64,000 nucleotides of DNA from Plantactinospora endophytica (GTDB lineage Bacteria > Actinomycetota > Actinomycetes > Mycobacteriales > Micromonosporaceae). Of the stretch, positions 7,069-15,008 are shown piece by piece. Position numbers and translations under genes: made by a program. Each line of letters opens with the position of its first letter. Position 1 is the first letter of the stretch. The stretch spans positions 186,001-250,000 of the forward strand of contig NZ_BONW01000005.1 in the NCBI RefSeq assembly GCF_016862915.1, in the 5' to 3' direction. Below the pieces are notes generated by a model. That model saw nothing but the letters and a program-made list of their open reading frames with translations. It had not been told where the DNA came from and did not search any database.

Positions 7069-8967
7069 ATGACCAACAGCCACCGTCCCGTCCCGACGCC
7101 GCCGCGTCCGACTGACCCGGGCCGGGAGCTGCGCCGGTCCGTGGCGACCGTCTGCCTCTCCGGCACCCTCGGGGACAAGCTCGCCGCCGCCGCGGCGGCC
7201 GGGTTCGACGGCATCGAGCTGTTCGAGAACGACCTGGTGGTCTCGGCCTGGTCACCGGCCGAGGTACGCGCCCGCTGCGCCGACCTCGGGCTCACCGTCG
7301 AGCTGTACCAACCGTTCCGGGACTTCGAGGCGGTCCCGGCCGATCTGCTGCGCGCCAACCTGACCCGGGCCGAGCACAAGTTCGACGTGCTGGCCGACCT
7401 CGGCGCCGACACCCTGCTGGTCTGCTCCTCGGTGGCACCGGCGGCGGTGGACGACGACGCGCTCGCCGCCGAACAGCTCCGGCTGCTGGCCGACCGGGCC
7501 GCCGCCCGGGGGATCCGGATCGCCTACGAGGCCCTGGCCTGGGGGCGGCACGTCTCCACCTGGGACCACGCCTGGCGGATCGTCGACCGGGCCGACCATC
7601 CGGCGCTCGGGATCTGCCTGGACTCGTTCCACGTGCTGTCCCGGGAGGTCGACCCGGCCGGCATCGCCGGCATCCCGCCCGGGAAGATCTTCTTCCTGCA
7701 ACTCGCCGACGCGCCGCACCTGCGGATGGACGTCCTGCAGTGGAGTCGACACCACCGGCTCTTCCCCGGGCAGGGCGCGTTCGACCTGGCGGGCTTCGTC
7801 CGGCTGGTGCTCTCCGCCGGGTACGCCGGACCGCTCTCCCTGGAGGTCTTCAACGACGTCTTCCGGCAGTCCGATCCGGCCCGTACCGCCGTCGACGCGA
7901 TGCGCTCCCTGGTCCACCTCGAGGACGGCCTGCACCAGGCCGAACGGCCGGACCTGCGGTTCCGACGGCTGCCGGCGGCACCCGGGCTGACCGGGTACGC
8001 CTTCACCGAGTTCGCCGTCGACGGCCGGTCCGGCCCGGTCCTCCAGGACGTGCTGCGGGGACTCGGCTTCACGCACACCGGGCAGCACCGCTCCAAGCCG
8101 GTACAGCTCTGGGAGCAGGGCGACTGCCGGGTGGTGCTGAACAGTGCGGTGACCCGCCCGCAGGCGTCCGGTACGGCCGCGATCAGCGCGTTCGCGCTGA
8201 CCACCGCGGATCCGCACCGGGGCGTCGACCGGGCCGGGGCGCTGCACGCGCCGGTACTGCCCCGGCGCCGTGGCCCGGCCGAGGCGGAGCTGGCGGCGGT
8301 CGCCGCCCCGGACGGCACCTCGGTCTTCCTCGCCGAACCCGACGACGGCTGGCGGGCCGACTTCCTGCCGACCGGCAACGAGGTCGCCGGGGAGGCCGGA
8401 CTCGTCGGCACCGACCATCTCGGCCTGACCCAGCCCTTCGACCACTTCGACGAGGCCGGCCTCTTCTACCGCTCGGTGCTCGGGCTGCGCCGGCTCGGCA
8501 CCGAGGAGTACGCGGCACCGTTCGGGTTGATGCGGTCCCGTGGCTTCACCGATCCGGATCGCACGGTCCGGCTCGCCCTCACCGTCGCCGTACTCCGACG
8601 TGGCGACTGGGCGCCGTCGGTGGCCGATCCGCAGCACGTCGCCTTCGGCACCGACGACATCTTCGGCACCGCCGCCGCGCTCGACCGGCTCGGCGCCGAC
8701 ACGCTGAAGATTTCCGACAACTACTACGCCGATCTGGTCGCCCGGTTCGGTCTCGACGAGGAGACGGTGGCGCGACTGCGCCGGTACGGCATCCTCTACG
8801 ACCGTGACCCGGGCGGCGGCGAGCTGCTGCACCTCTACACGCCGGTCTACGGCGGCCGGATCTTCTTCGAGGTGCTGCAACGCCGGGCCGGTTACGACGG
8901 CTTCGGCGACGCCAACGCGCCGGTCCGGATGGCGGCACACCGGCACCAGCGACTCGCCGAAACCTGA
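7069..8967 (+). CDS. qsuB: 3-dehydroshikimate dehydratase with C-terminal HPPD-like dioxygenase domain (QsuB type)
   Basis: The protein has 632 aa. Residues 25-290 are an AP-endonuclease-2-type TIM barrel with the metal ligands of DHS dehydratases: Glu154 (IAYEALAWG), Asp185 (CLDSFH), Gln211 (FLQLAD) and Glu259 (SLEVFND). Residues 305-620 form a two-part VOC domain like 4-hydroxyphenylpyruvate dioxygenase, retaining His450 (GTDHLGL), His523 (PQHVAFG) and Glu601 (IFFEVLQR), the full iron triad. The first domain converts 3-dehydroshikimate to protocatechuate. Whether the second is catalytic or structural is open. The start has an AGGGAGG RBS 7 nt upstream. Confidence 0.9.
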   Translation: MTNSHRPVPTPPRPTDPGRELRRSVATVCLSGTLGDKLAAAAAAGFDGIELFENDLVVSAWSPAEVRARCADLGLTVELYQPFRDFEAVPADLLRANLTRAEHKFDVLADLGADTLLVCSSVAPAAVDDDALAAEQLRLLADRAAARGIRIAYEALAWGRHVSTWDHAWRIVDRADHPALGICLDSFHVLSREVDPAGIAGIPPGKIFFLQLADAPHLRMDVLQWSRHHRLFPGQGAFDLAGFVRLVLSAGYAGPLSLEVFNDVFRQSDPARTAVDAMRSLVHLEDGLHQAERPDLRFRRLPAAPGLTGYAFTEFAVDGRSGPVLQDVLRGLGFTHTGQHRSKPVQLWEQGDCRVVLNSAVTRPQASGTAAISAFALTTADPHRGVDRAGALHAPVLPRRRGPAEAELAAVAAPDGTSVFLAEPDDGWRADFLPTGNEVAGEAGLVGTDHLGLTQPFDHFDEAGLFYRSVLGLRRLGTEEYAAPFGLMRSRGFTDPDRTVRLALTVAVLRRGDWAPSVADPQHVAFGTDDIFGTAAALDRLGADTLKISDNYYADLVARFGLDEETVARLRRYGILYDRDPGGGELLHLYTPVYGGRIFFEVLQRRAGYDGFGDANAPVRMAAHRHQRLAET

Positions 8968-9067
8968 CCGCCGCCCGCACCGGATCGGCCCGCGTATCGT
9001 CCTGATCTTTGAGCCGGCACCAGTTTGAGCCGGCACCAGCGACTCGCCGAAACCTGACCGCCGCCCG
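8941..9067. repeat. 37-bp direct repeat duplicating the 3' end of qsuB
   Basis: Positions 8941-8977, covering the last codons and stop of qsuB, recur exactly at 9031-9067. A shorter GAGCCGGCACCAG motif is repeated at 9011 and 9027. The rest of the 291-bp gap to the acyl-CoA dehydrogenase shows no gene. Confidence 0.85.
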
Positions 9068-9258
9068 GGGTACCCGCCGACCGGCCCGAAGCCGACCGCG
9101 CCGAGCCGCGCCGAGGTCCGGGTGCCGGTCGGCGCCGAGCGGCAGGGATCCGGTGCGGACGATTTGGTCCACCGGGTGTGCGGGGTGCCGGCGGTCCGGC
9201 CGGAGTCCGAGCGCGGCGGGGATGTGCCCACCCGGGTCGCCGGGGCAGACTGACCGGC

Positions 9259-10401
9259 ATGGAACAGCACCTCTACGAGCCCGTGCACGAGGAGTTCCGG
9301 GAGCTGTGCCGGGCGTTCCTGGCCCGCGAGGCGGTGCCGCACCACGACCGGTGGGAGGCCGACGGCATCGTCGACCGGGAGGTCTGGCGTAGGGCCGGTG
9401 CCGCCGGCCTGCTCGGGACGGACATCTCCGAGGAGTACGGCGGTGGCGGCCAACGCGACTTCCGGTTCAACGCCGTACTCGTCGAGGAGGTCGTCGGCAG
9501 CGGCTGTTCCGGCCTCGGGTTCGGGCTGCACAACGACGTGGTCGCGCCGTACCTGAGCGAGCTGGGCACGGAGGAGCAGCAGGCCCGCTGGCTGCCCGGC
9601 TTCTGCTCCGGCGAGCTGGTCACCGCGATCGCGATGAGCGAGCCGGGCGCCGGCTCCGACCTGGCCGGCATCCGCACCACCGCCACCCGGGACGGCGACG
9701 ACTACGTCCTGTCCGGACAGAAGACGTTCATCACCAACGGCGAACTGGCCGACCTCGTCCTGGTGGTGGCGAAGACCGCGCCGGAGCGGGGCGCGCACGG
9801 CGTGAGCCTGCTGGTGGTCGAGCGCGGCACGCCCGGGTTCACCCGGGGACGGCGGCTGGCCAAGGTCGGGCTGAAGGCCAACGACACCGCCGAGCTGTTC
9901 TTCGACGACTGCCGGGTACCGGCGGCGAACCTGCTCGGTACGGAGAACAAGGGCTTCTACCACCTGATGGCGAACCTGCCCCGGGAGCGGCTCGGCATCG
10001 CGGTCGCGGCGGTCGCCGCCGCCGAGCGGCTGCTCGCGGTCACCCTCGAACACGCCCGGTCCCGCCAGGCGTTCGGTCAGCCGATCGGCGCGTTCCAGCA
10101 CAACCGGTTCCTGCTCGCCGAGCTGGACACCGAGATCACCATCGCCCGTACCTTCCTGAACCACTGCGTCGCCGAGTTCAACGCGGGCCGGCTGTCGGCG
10201 GTGGACGCGGCGAAGGTCAAGTGGTGGACCACCGAGTTGCAGAACCGGGTCGCCGACCGCTGTGTGCAACTGCACGGCGGCTACGGCTACATGCTGGAGT
10301 ACCCGGTCGCACGGGCCTGGCTGGACAGCCGGGTGCAGACCATCTACGGCGGCACCACCGAGATCATGAAGGAGATCATCGGCCGGGACCTCGGCCTCTG
10401 A
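9259..10401 (+). CDS. Acyl-CoA dehydrogenase
   Basis: The protein has 380 aa, the normal length for a soluble FAD acyl-CoA dehydrogenase. It contains AIAMSEPGAGSDL (FAD/substrate signature, 124-136), GQKTFITNG (153-161), RQAFGQPIGAFQ (269-280) and YGGTTEIMKE with the catalytic base at Glu368 (363-372). It oxidises an acyl-CoA to the enoyl-CoA. It follows qsuB by 291 bp, so membership of the same catabolic group is possible but not shown. The chain-length preference cannot be read from sequence. Confidence 0.92.
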   Translation: MEQHLYEPVHEEFRELCRAFLAREAVPHHDRWEADGIVDREVWRRAGAAGLLGTDISEEYGGGGQRDFRFNAVLVEEVVGSGCSGLGFGLHNDVVAPYLSELGTEEQQARWLPGFCSGELVTAIAMSEPGAGSDLAGIRTTATRDGDDYVLSGQKTFITNGELADLVLVVAKTAPERGAHGVSLLVVERGTPGFTRGRRLAKVGLKANDTAELFFDDCRVPAANLLGTENKGFYHLMANLPRERLGIAVAAVAAAERLLAVTLEHARSRQAFGQPIGAFQHNRFLLAELDTEITIARTFLNHCVAEFNAGRLSAVDAAKVKWWTTELQNRVADRCVQLHGGYGYMLEYPVARAWLDSRVQTIYGGTTEIMKEIIGRDLGL

Positions 10402-10425
10402 GGAACTTCCGGCCGGACCACGCCG

Positions 10426-10554
10426 GTGCCGAGGACCCGCCGGACGGGGAGCCCGAACCGTGCCGAGGACCCGTCGGACGGGAGCCCGAACCGTCCCGAG
10501 GACCTGCCGGACGGAAGCTCGGCCGTCCCGAGACCTGCCGGACGGGAGTCGGCC
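10426..10554. repeat. Four degenerate 30-34-bp tandem units
   Basis: Units beginning GTGCCGAGGACC or GTCCCGAGGACC and containing GCCGGACGG follow one another four times in the 319-bp gap between the acyl-CoA dehydrogenase and MFS genes. A frame through them encodes repetitive Pro/Asp-rich sequence but has no RBS, so I do not call a gene. The remainder of the gap (10555-10720) shows nothing else I can name. Confidence 0.75.
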
Positions 10555-10720
10555 GGCGGCGAGGTCGGCGCGCTACGCCGTCGGCGAATCGGGGTTGAAC
10601 CGACCCGGACGCCGTGCTTCGATCCGCAGGTAAGGATGGCTCCGGTCTACCGCTCCTTGCGGCGGGCCGGCGCCTCCCGCCCGGTGGTGGCGGGCCCGGA
10701 CGGGGACGGGAGCGGCTGAC

Positions 10721-12055
10721 GTGACGACGGAACTGACCACCGGAGTCGACGGCCGACCCGCCGCGACGCCGCCGGTCGACGTACCCCGGCTCCAGCGGCG
10801 CACGCTGCTGCTGCTCTGCCTCACCCAGATCATCGGCGGCACCGGGATGACCATCGGGATGACGGTCGGCGTGCTGCTCGCCGCCCGGCTCGGCGGCACC
10901 GCGATCTCGGGTCTGGTGCAGAGCGCCTCGGTGGTCGGCGGTGCGCTGCTCGCCGTACCGGTGAGCCGGATCATGCGCAGCGGTGGTCGGCGGCCGGGAC
11001 TGGTCGCCGCGTACCTGGTCGGTGCGGTGGGCGGGGTCCTGATCATCCTGGCGGCGGTCACCGGCTGGGTACCGCTGCTCTTCCTCGGCGCGCTGCTCTT
11101 CGGCGGCGGTACGACCGCCGGGCTCCAGGCCCGGTACGCCGCAGTCGACCTGGCCGAGCCGACCCGTCGGGGGCGGCACCTGTCGATCGCCGTCTGGGCC
11201 ACCACCGTCGGTGCGGTGACCGCGCCGAACCTGGCCGCGCCGGCCGACCGGGCGCTGGCCTGGACCGGGGTACCCGTGCTGGCCGGCCCGTTCGTCTTCA
11301 GTGTGCTCGCCTTCGTGCTGGCTGCCGGCGTACTCGTGGTGTTCCTGCGGCCCGACCCGCTGCTGACCGCGCGCCGGCTCGCGGCCCCGGCACCCGACGC
11401 GGCGCCGGCCGTCGACACTGCCGGGGCGGCTGCTCCCGCCGACCGGGACGACGGCCTGCGCGGGGCGCTGCGGGTGGTCCGCGACCTGCCGGCCGCCCGG
11501 CTCGGCATCTCCGCCGTCGCGATGGGACACCTGGTGATGGTCGGGGTGATGGTGATGACCCCGGTACGCCTCGGCGAGTGGCACTCCGACGCCCACCTGC
11601 TCCGGGTGGTCGGTCTCGTGCTCAGCCTGCACATCGCCGGGATGTTCGCGCTCGCCCCGGTGGTCGGCTGGCTCACCGACCGGGTCGGGCGGCGGGCGGT
11701 GATCCTCGGCGGGCTCGGCCTGCTGCTCGCCGCCTGCGCGGTCGCCGGGACCGCCGGGCACGACACCGTGCGGATCTCGATCGGGCTCACTCTGCTCGGC
11801 CTGGGCTGGTCCGGCACGATGGTGGCCGGCTCGACCCTGCTGTCGGAGTCGGTACCGGTGTCGGTGCGCCCGGCGGTGCAGGGGCTCTCCGACCTGACCA
11901 TGGGGCTGGCCGGGGCGCTCGCCGGGGCGCTGAGCGGGTTTGTCATCCAGGTTGCCGGCTATCCGGTGCTGAACCTGCTGGCGGCGGTCGCCGTGGTACC
12001 GCTGCTGGCGCTAGCGTTGCGGACGGCCCTGCCACGGGTACGGGCCGGGGCGTGA
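10721..12055 (+). CDS. MFS transporter
   Basis: The protein has 444 aa and about 12 hydrophobic helices in two blocks of six, separated by a hydrophilic loop around residues 215-245 (ends of RRLAAPAPDAAP...). The MFS A-motif-like sequence GWLTDRVGRRAV occurs in the second half. The GTG start follows an ACGGGAG ribosome site. The substrate is unknown; export of a small molecule is the family norm. It lies just upstream of DUF3046-recA, and its stop is 40 bp from that gene. Confidence 0.85.
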   Translation: MTTELTTGVDGRPAATPPVDVPRLQRRTLLLLCLTQIIGGTGMTIGMTVGVLLAARLGGTAISGLVQSASVVGGALLAVPVSRIMRSGGRRPGLVAAYLVGAVGGVLIILAAVTGWVPLLFLGALLFGGGTTAGLQARYAAVDLAEPTRRGRHLSIAVWATTVGAVTAPNLAAPADRALAWTGVPVLAGPFVFSVLAFVLAAGVLVVFLRPDPLLTARRLAAPAPDAAPAVDTAGAAAPADRDDGLRGALRVVRDLPAARLGISAVAMGHLVMVGVMVMTPVRLGEWHSDAHLLRVVGLVLSLHIAGMFALAPVVGWLTDRVGRRAVILGGLGLLLAACAVAGTAGHDTVRISIGLTLLGLGWSGTMVAGSTLLSESVPVSVRPAVQGLSDLTMGLAGALAGALSGFVIQVAGYPVLNLLAAVAVVPLLALALRTALPRVRAGA

Positions 12056-12095
12056 GGCCGGGCCGGGTGCCCGGGGCGGAAGGGGAGAGTGGTCC

Positions 12096-12296
12096 GTGCG
12101 GCTGACAGACTTCTGGGCGCGGCTGGAGCAGGCGTTCGGTCCGGGGTACGCCGGCAGCATCGCCGCCGACCAGGTGTTGCCGCAGTTGGACGGCCGGACC
12201 ATCCGGCAGGCGCTGGAGGCCGGCGAGGAGACCGTGGTGGTGTGGCGGGCGGTCTGCGCGGCGTACCCGGACCGGGTGCCGGCTCGGCTACGCTGA
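12096..12296 (+). CDS. DUF3046 protein
   Basis: A small acidic protein of 66 aa (MRLTDFWARLEQAFG...TIRQALEAGEETVVVWRAVC). It matches DUF3046, which is found almost always directly upstream of recA in actinobacteria. The GTG start is preceded by GGGGAGA. The function is unknown. Confidence 0.9.
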   Translation: MRLTDFWARLEQAFGPGYAGSIAADQVLPQLDGRTIRQALEAGEETVVVWRAVCAAYPDRVPARLR

Positions 12297-12367
12297 GGCA
12301 CCGATCGACGTGCGTCTCTCGGTGATCGACTAGGCACTTACGGTAGTTTGGCGTGTCGTGTGCCGAG

Positions 12368-12383
12368 TCGTACACCTGTTCGG
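12368..12383. promoter_or_regulatory. SOS box upstream of recA
   Basis: TCGTACACCTGTTCGG matches the actinobacterial LexA box TCGAAC-N4-GTTCGA at 10 of 12 informative positions. A possible -10 TATTGT follows at 12385-12390. It lies about 130 bp upstream of the recA start, and lexA itself is in this window. Confidence 0.8.
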
Positions 12384-12513
12384 CTATTGTCCACAGCGAG
12401 GCGCCCGTCCACAGGTCGCGGCCAGCCGGCTGTTTTCTGTCGGACCGAGCGCCTAGCGTGTGCGCGTGACGAAAAGCTCAGCGAAGCAGCCGGCGAAGGC
12501 AGGGGTGGCGACC

Positions 12514-13563
12514 ATGGCGGCAGGGCCTGACCGGGAGAAGGCACTCGACCTTGCTCTCGCTCAGATCGACAAGCAGTTCGGCAAGGGCTCGGTGATGCGG
12601 CTGGGGGAGCGGCCGGTCATCCAGACCGCCGTGATCCCGACCAGCTCCATCGCGCTCGACGTGGCGCTCGGCGTGGGCGGTCTGCCGCGCGGCCGGGTCG
12701 TCGAGATCTACGGCCCGGAGAGCAGCGGTAAGACCACCGTCGCGCTGCACGCGGTGGCCAACGCGCAGAAGGCCGGCGGCATCGCCGCGTTCATCGACGC
12801 CGAGCACGCCCTCGACCCGGAATACGCGAAGGCGCTGGGCGTCGACACCGACGCGATGCTGGTCTCCCAGCCCGACACCGGTGAGCAGGCGCTGGAGATC
12901 GCCGACATGCTGATCCGGTCCGGCGCGCTCGACATCATCGTGATCGACTCGGTCGCCGCGCTGGTGCCGCGCGCCGAGATCGAGGGCGAGATGGGCGACA
13001 GCCACGTCGGTCTCCAGGCCCGGCTGATGAGCCAGGCGCTGCGGAAGATCACCGGTGTGCTCAGCCACACCGGCACCACCGCGATCTTCATCAACCAGCT
13101 CCGCGAGAAGATCGGAGTCATGTTCGGCTCGCCCGAGACCACCACCGGTGGCCGGGCGCTGAAGTTCTACGCCTCGGTCCGGCTCGACGTGCGGCGGATC
13201 GAGAGCCTCAAGGACGGCACCGACGTGGTCGGCAACCGGACCCGGGTCAAGGTGGTGAAGAACAAGGTCGCGGCACCGTTCAAGCAGGCCGAGTTCGACA
13301 TCATGTACGGCAAGGGCATCTCCCGGGAGGGCTCGCTGATCGACGTCGGCGTCGAGCAGTCGATCATCCGTAAGTCCGGCGCCTGGTACACCTACGACGG
13401 GGACCAGCTCGGTCAGGGCAAGGAGAAGGCCCGCGAGTTCCTCCGGGAGAACCCGGACGTGGCGGCCGAGATCGAGAAGAAGATCCTGGAGAAGCTCGGC
13501 GTCGGGGTGGCCGCCGGCACGGACGCGGCCGGCGGGCCGGAGCTGCCGCCGGTGGACTTCTGA
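12514..13563 (+). CDS. recA: Recombinase RecA
   Basis: The protein has 349 aa. It is a full-length RecA with Walker A GPESSGKT, Walker [11 protein letters not shown], loop 1 [12 protein letters not shown] and loop 2 [20 protein letters not shown]. It forms filaments on single-stranded DNA, drives strand exchange and stimulates LexA self-cleavage. ATG 12514 ([17 protein letters not shown]) is chosen over an upstream in-frame GTG (12460) because it matches the family N-terminus and follows AGGGGTGG. No intein is present. recX follows 23 bp downstream. Confidence 0.98.
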   Translation: MAAGPDREKALDLALAQIDKQFGKGSVMRLGERPVIQTAVIPTSSIALDVALGVGGLPRGRVVEIYGPESSGKTTVALHAVANAQKAGGIAAFIDAEHALDPEYAKALGVDTDAMLVSQPDTGEQALEIADMLIRSGALDIIVIDSVAALVPRAEIEGEMGDSHVGLQARLMSQALRKITGVLSHTGTTAIFINQLREKIGVMFGSPETTTGGRALKFYASVRLDVRRIESLKDGTDVVGNRTRVKVVKNKVAAPFKQAEFDIMYGKGISREGSLIDVGVEQSIIRKSGAWYTYDGDQLGQGKEKAREFLRENPDVAAEIEKKILEKLGVGVAAGTDAAGGPELPPVDF

Positions 13564-13586
13564 CGGTCGACCGAGTCCACATCGAC

Positions 13587-14327
13587 GTGGCAGGACGACG
13601 TGGTGCCCGTACGGGCCGGGGCTGGGATGCCGCCCCGTCGGCCCGTACGGGCGGCAGTGGCACGGGCCGGCGGGGCCGGGGCCGTTCCGATGGTTCGGCT
13701 GCCTCCTCCGGGCGGTGGCCGGCCGGAGCGGCCCGGCCGGGCGACGAATCCGACGAGTCGACGCCGACCCCGGCGCCGCCCCGCGACGAGGCGGAACAGG
13801 CCCGGGAGATCTGCCTGCGCCAACTCGCCGTGCGGCCACGCACCCGGGCCGAGCTGGCCACCGCGCTGACCCGGCGGGGCATCTCCGAAGAGGTGGCCGC
13901 CCAGGTGCTGGACCGCTACGACGAGGTCGGCATCATCGACGACGCCGCCTTCGCCCGGGCCTGGGTCAGCAGCCGGCATCAGGGCCGGGGGCTGGCCCGC
14001 CGGGCGCTCGCCAACGAGCTGCGCCAGCGGGGCGTGGACGCCGACGTCGCCACCGAGGCGCTCGGCGAGCTGGACGAGTCGACCGAGGCCGAGACGGCCA
14101 GGTCACTTGTCGACCGCAAACTCCGGACGGCCACCGGCTCGCCGGAGGCGGTCTTCCGGCGGCTGGTCGGAATGCTGGCCCGCAAGGGCTATCCGCCAGG
14201 GGTGGCGATCCGGGCGGTCAAGGACGCGTTGGCCGAGCGGGATGCCGAGGCGGCGGAGTTCGCCGACCAGATCGACGCCGACGCGTTGGCCGAAGCCGGG
14301 TCGGATCCGGAGCGGGACGCTCTCTAG
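13587..14327 (+). CDS. recX: RecA regulator RecX
   Basis: The protein has 246 aa as drawn from GTG 13587. Residues 70-225 carry the three-helix repeats of RecX (LRQLAVRPRTRAELATALTRRGI, VGIIDDAAFARAWV, RQRGVDADVATEAL). The first 65 residues are a Gly/Arg/Ser-rich disordered extension, usual for high-GC actinobacteria, so the true start may be further downstream. RecX modulates RecA filaments and is probably co-transcribed with recA. Confidence 0.9.
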   Translation: MAGRRGARTGRGWDAAPSARTGGSGTGRRGRGRSDGSAASSGRWPAGAARPGDESDESTPTPAPPRDEAEQAREICLRQLAVRPRTRAELATALTRRGISEEVAAQVLDRYDEVGIIDDAAFARAWVSSRHQGRGLARRALANELRQRGVDADVATEALGELDESTEAETARSLVDRKLRTATGSPEAVFRRLVGMLARKGYPPGVAIRAVKDALAERDAEAAEFADQIDADALAEAGSDPERDAL

Positions 14328-14841
14328 GACCGCGCCGCGTTCGCCTACCGCCGGAGGGCTCCGGAGCAGCGTGGGAGCGCTCTCCCGCCGACCGGCCGAT
14401 CCACCTCGGAGCGACCGCAGGGCGAGTCGGATTCCGGACTCGCCCCCTTATGCCCACCCCGAAATCAGCTTCCAGTGAGCGTACGATCGCCGTACGTCAG
14501 CCACCCGGCCGGATCATGAGTTTCTTGACCGAATGCCCCATCGCGACCTAGCCTCGCCTTAGACGAGTTTTCCCGACCATCGCAGGCTAAGCGCACAACA
14601 TAGATCGCGTAACAGTACGGCATCACTTCGGCCAGCTCATCGGCCAGATATTTCGATCACCGGACGGGCCGGTCCGGTGATCTTAGTACCAGCACCCGGT
14701 CGTCGGCGGTGTCCCCGGGGGGCACTGCCCGGTGGCCGTACCCTCGGTCAGCCGCCTCGGTCGGGCGTCGTGACAGTCGAAGGGCACGCCTCACCCACGG
14801 GCGTAGCCCCTCCGGCGCAGGACGGCAAAGGGGAGGCGGCC
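14328..14841. other. Long non-coding leader region upstream of rny
   Basis: Most of this gap holds no recognisable gene. The part from 14460 to 14640 is clearly AT-richer than the neighbouring genes and probably carries a promoter. A perfect 11-bp hairpin lies at 14655-14682. The distance to rny (677 bp from the recX stop) is long for this region and leaves room for a structured leader. Confidence 0.6.
14655..14682. terminator. Hairpin in the recX-rny gap
   Basis: GATCACCGGAC (14655-14665) and its perfect complement (14672-14682) enclose a 6-nt loop. There is no U-tract. It could be the recA-recX terminator or part of the rny leader. Confidence 0.55.
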
Positions 14842-14898
14842 ATGACCAAGCGGGCCAGAGTCAGCAGCGGGTACCGGCGGACCGAGGCGCCGGCATGA
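14842..14898 (+). CDS. Tiny leader ORF 1 upstream of rny (18 aa)
   Basis: This ORF encodes MTKRARVSSGYRRTEAPA. A strong GGGGAGG ribosome site lies about 5 nt before its ATG. Its TGA overlaps the ATG of the next tiny ORF in an ATGA junction. The peptide is basic and unlike any family I recognise. It may be a real small protein or a coupling leader. Confidence 0.45.
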   Translation: MTKRARVSSGYRRTEAPA

Positions 14899-15008
14899 GC
14901 GAGCCGAGCGAGCCACGCGGGCGAACCAGCCAGTCACGCGGGCGAATCAGCCAGTCCGGTACGGCTGTGCCTCGTCGGGGAACGCGGCGCGGTGGAGTGC
15001 CGGCATGA
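14895..15008 (+). CDS. Tiny leader ORF 2 coupled to rny (37 aa)
   Basis: The ORF begins at the ATGA junction with tiny ORF 1 and ends at another ATGA junction with rny (15005). Its peptide contains the repeats RGRTSQS and RGRISQS. The two junctions share GCCGGCATGAGC, so one may derive from duplication of the other. No function is known. Confidence 0.4.
   Translation: MSEPSEPRGRTSQSRGRISQSGTAVPRRGTRRGGVPA

Noticed and set aside
7252-10275. Very long minus-strand frame antisense to qsuB and the acyl-CoA dehydrogenase
   Set aside because: Long antisense frames are expected in DNA this GC-rich. The + strand genes have clear domains and codon bias.
10426-10719. Short frame through the 33-bp repeats
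   Set aside because: It encodes only repeat-derived peptide (PNRPEDLPDGS), with no RBS.
14555-14575. Possible IdeR iron box
   Set aside because: Only the AGGCTA-like half resembles TTAGGTTAGGCTAACCTAA; the other half does not match.
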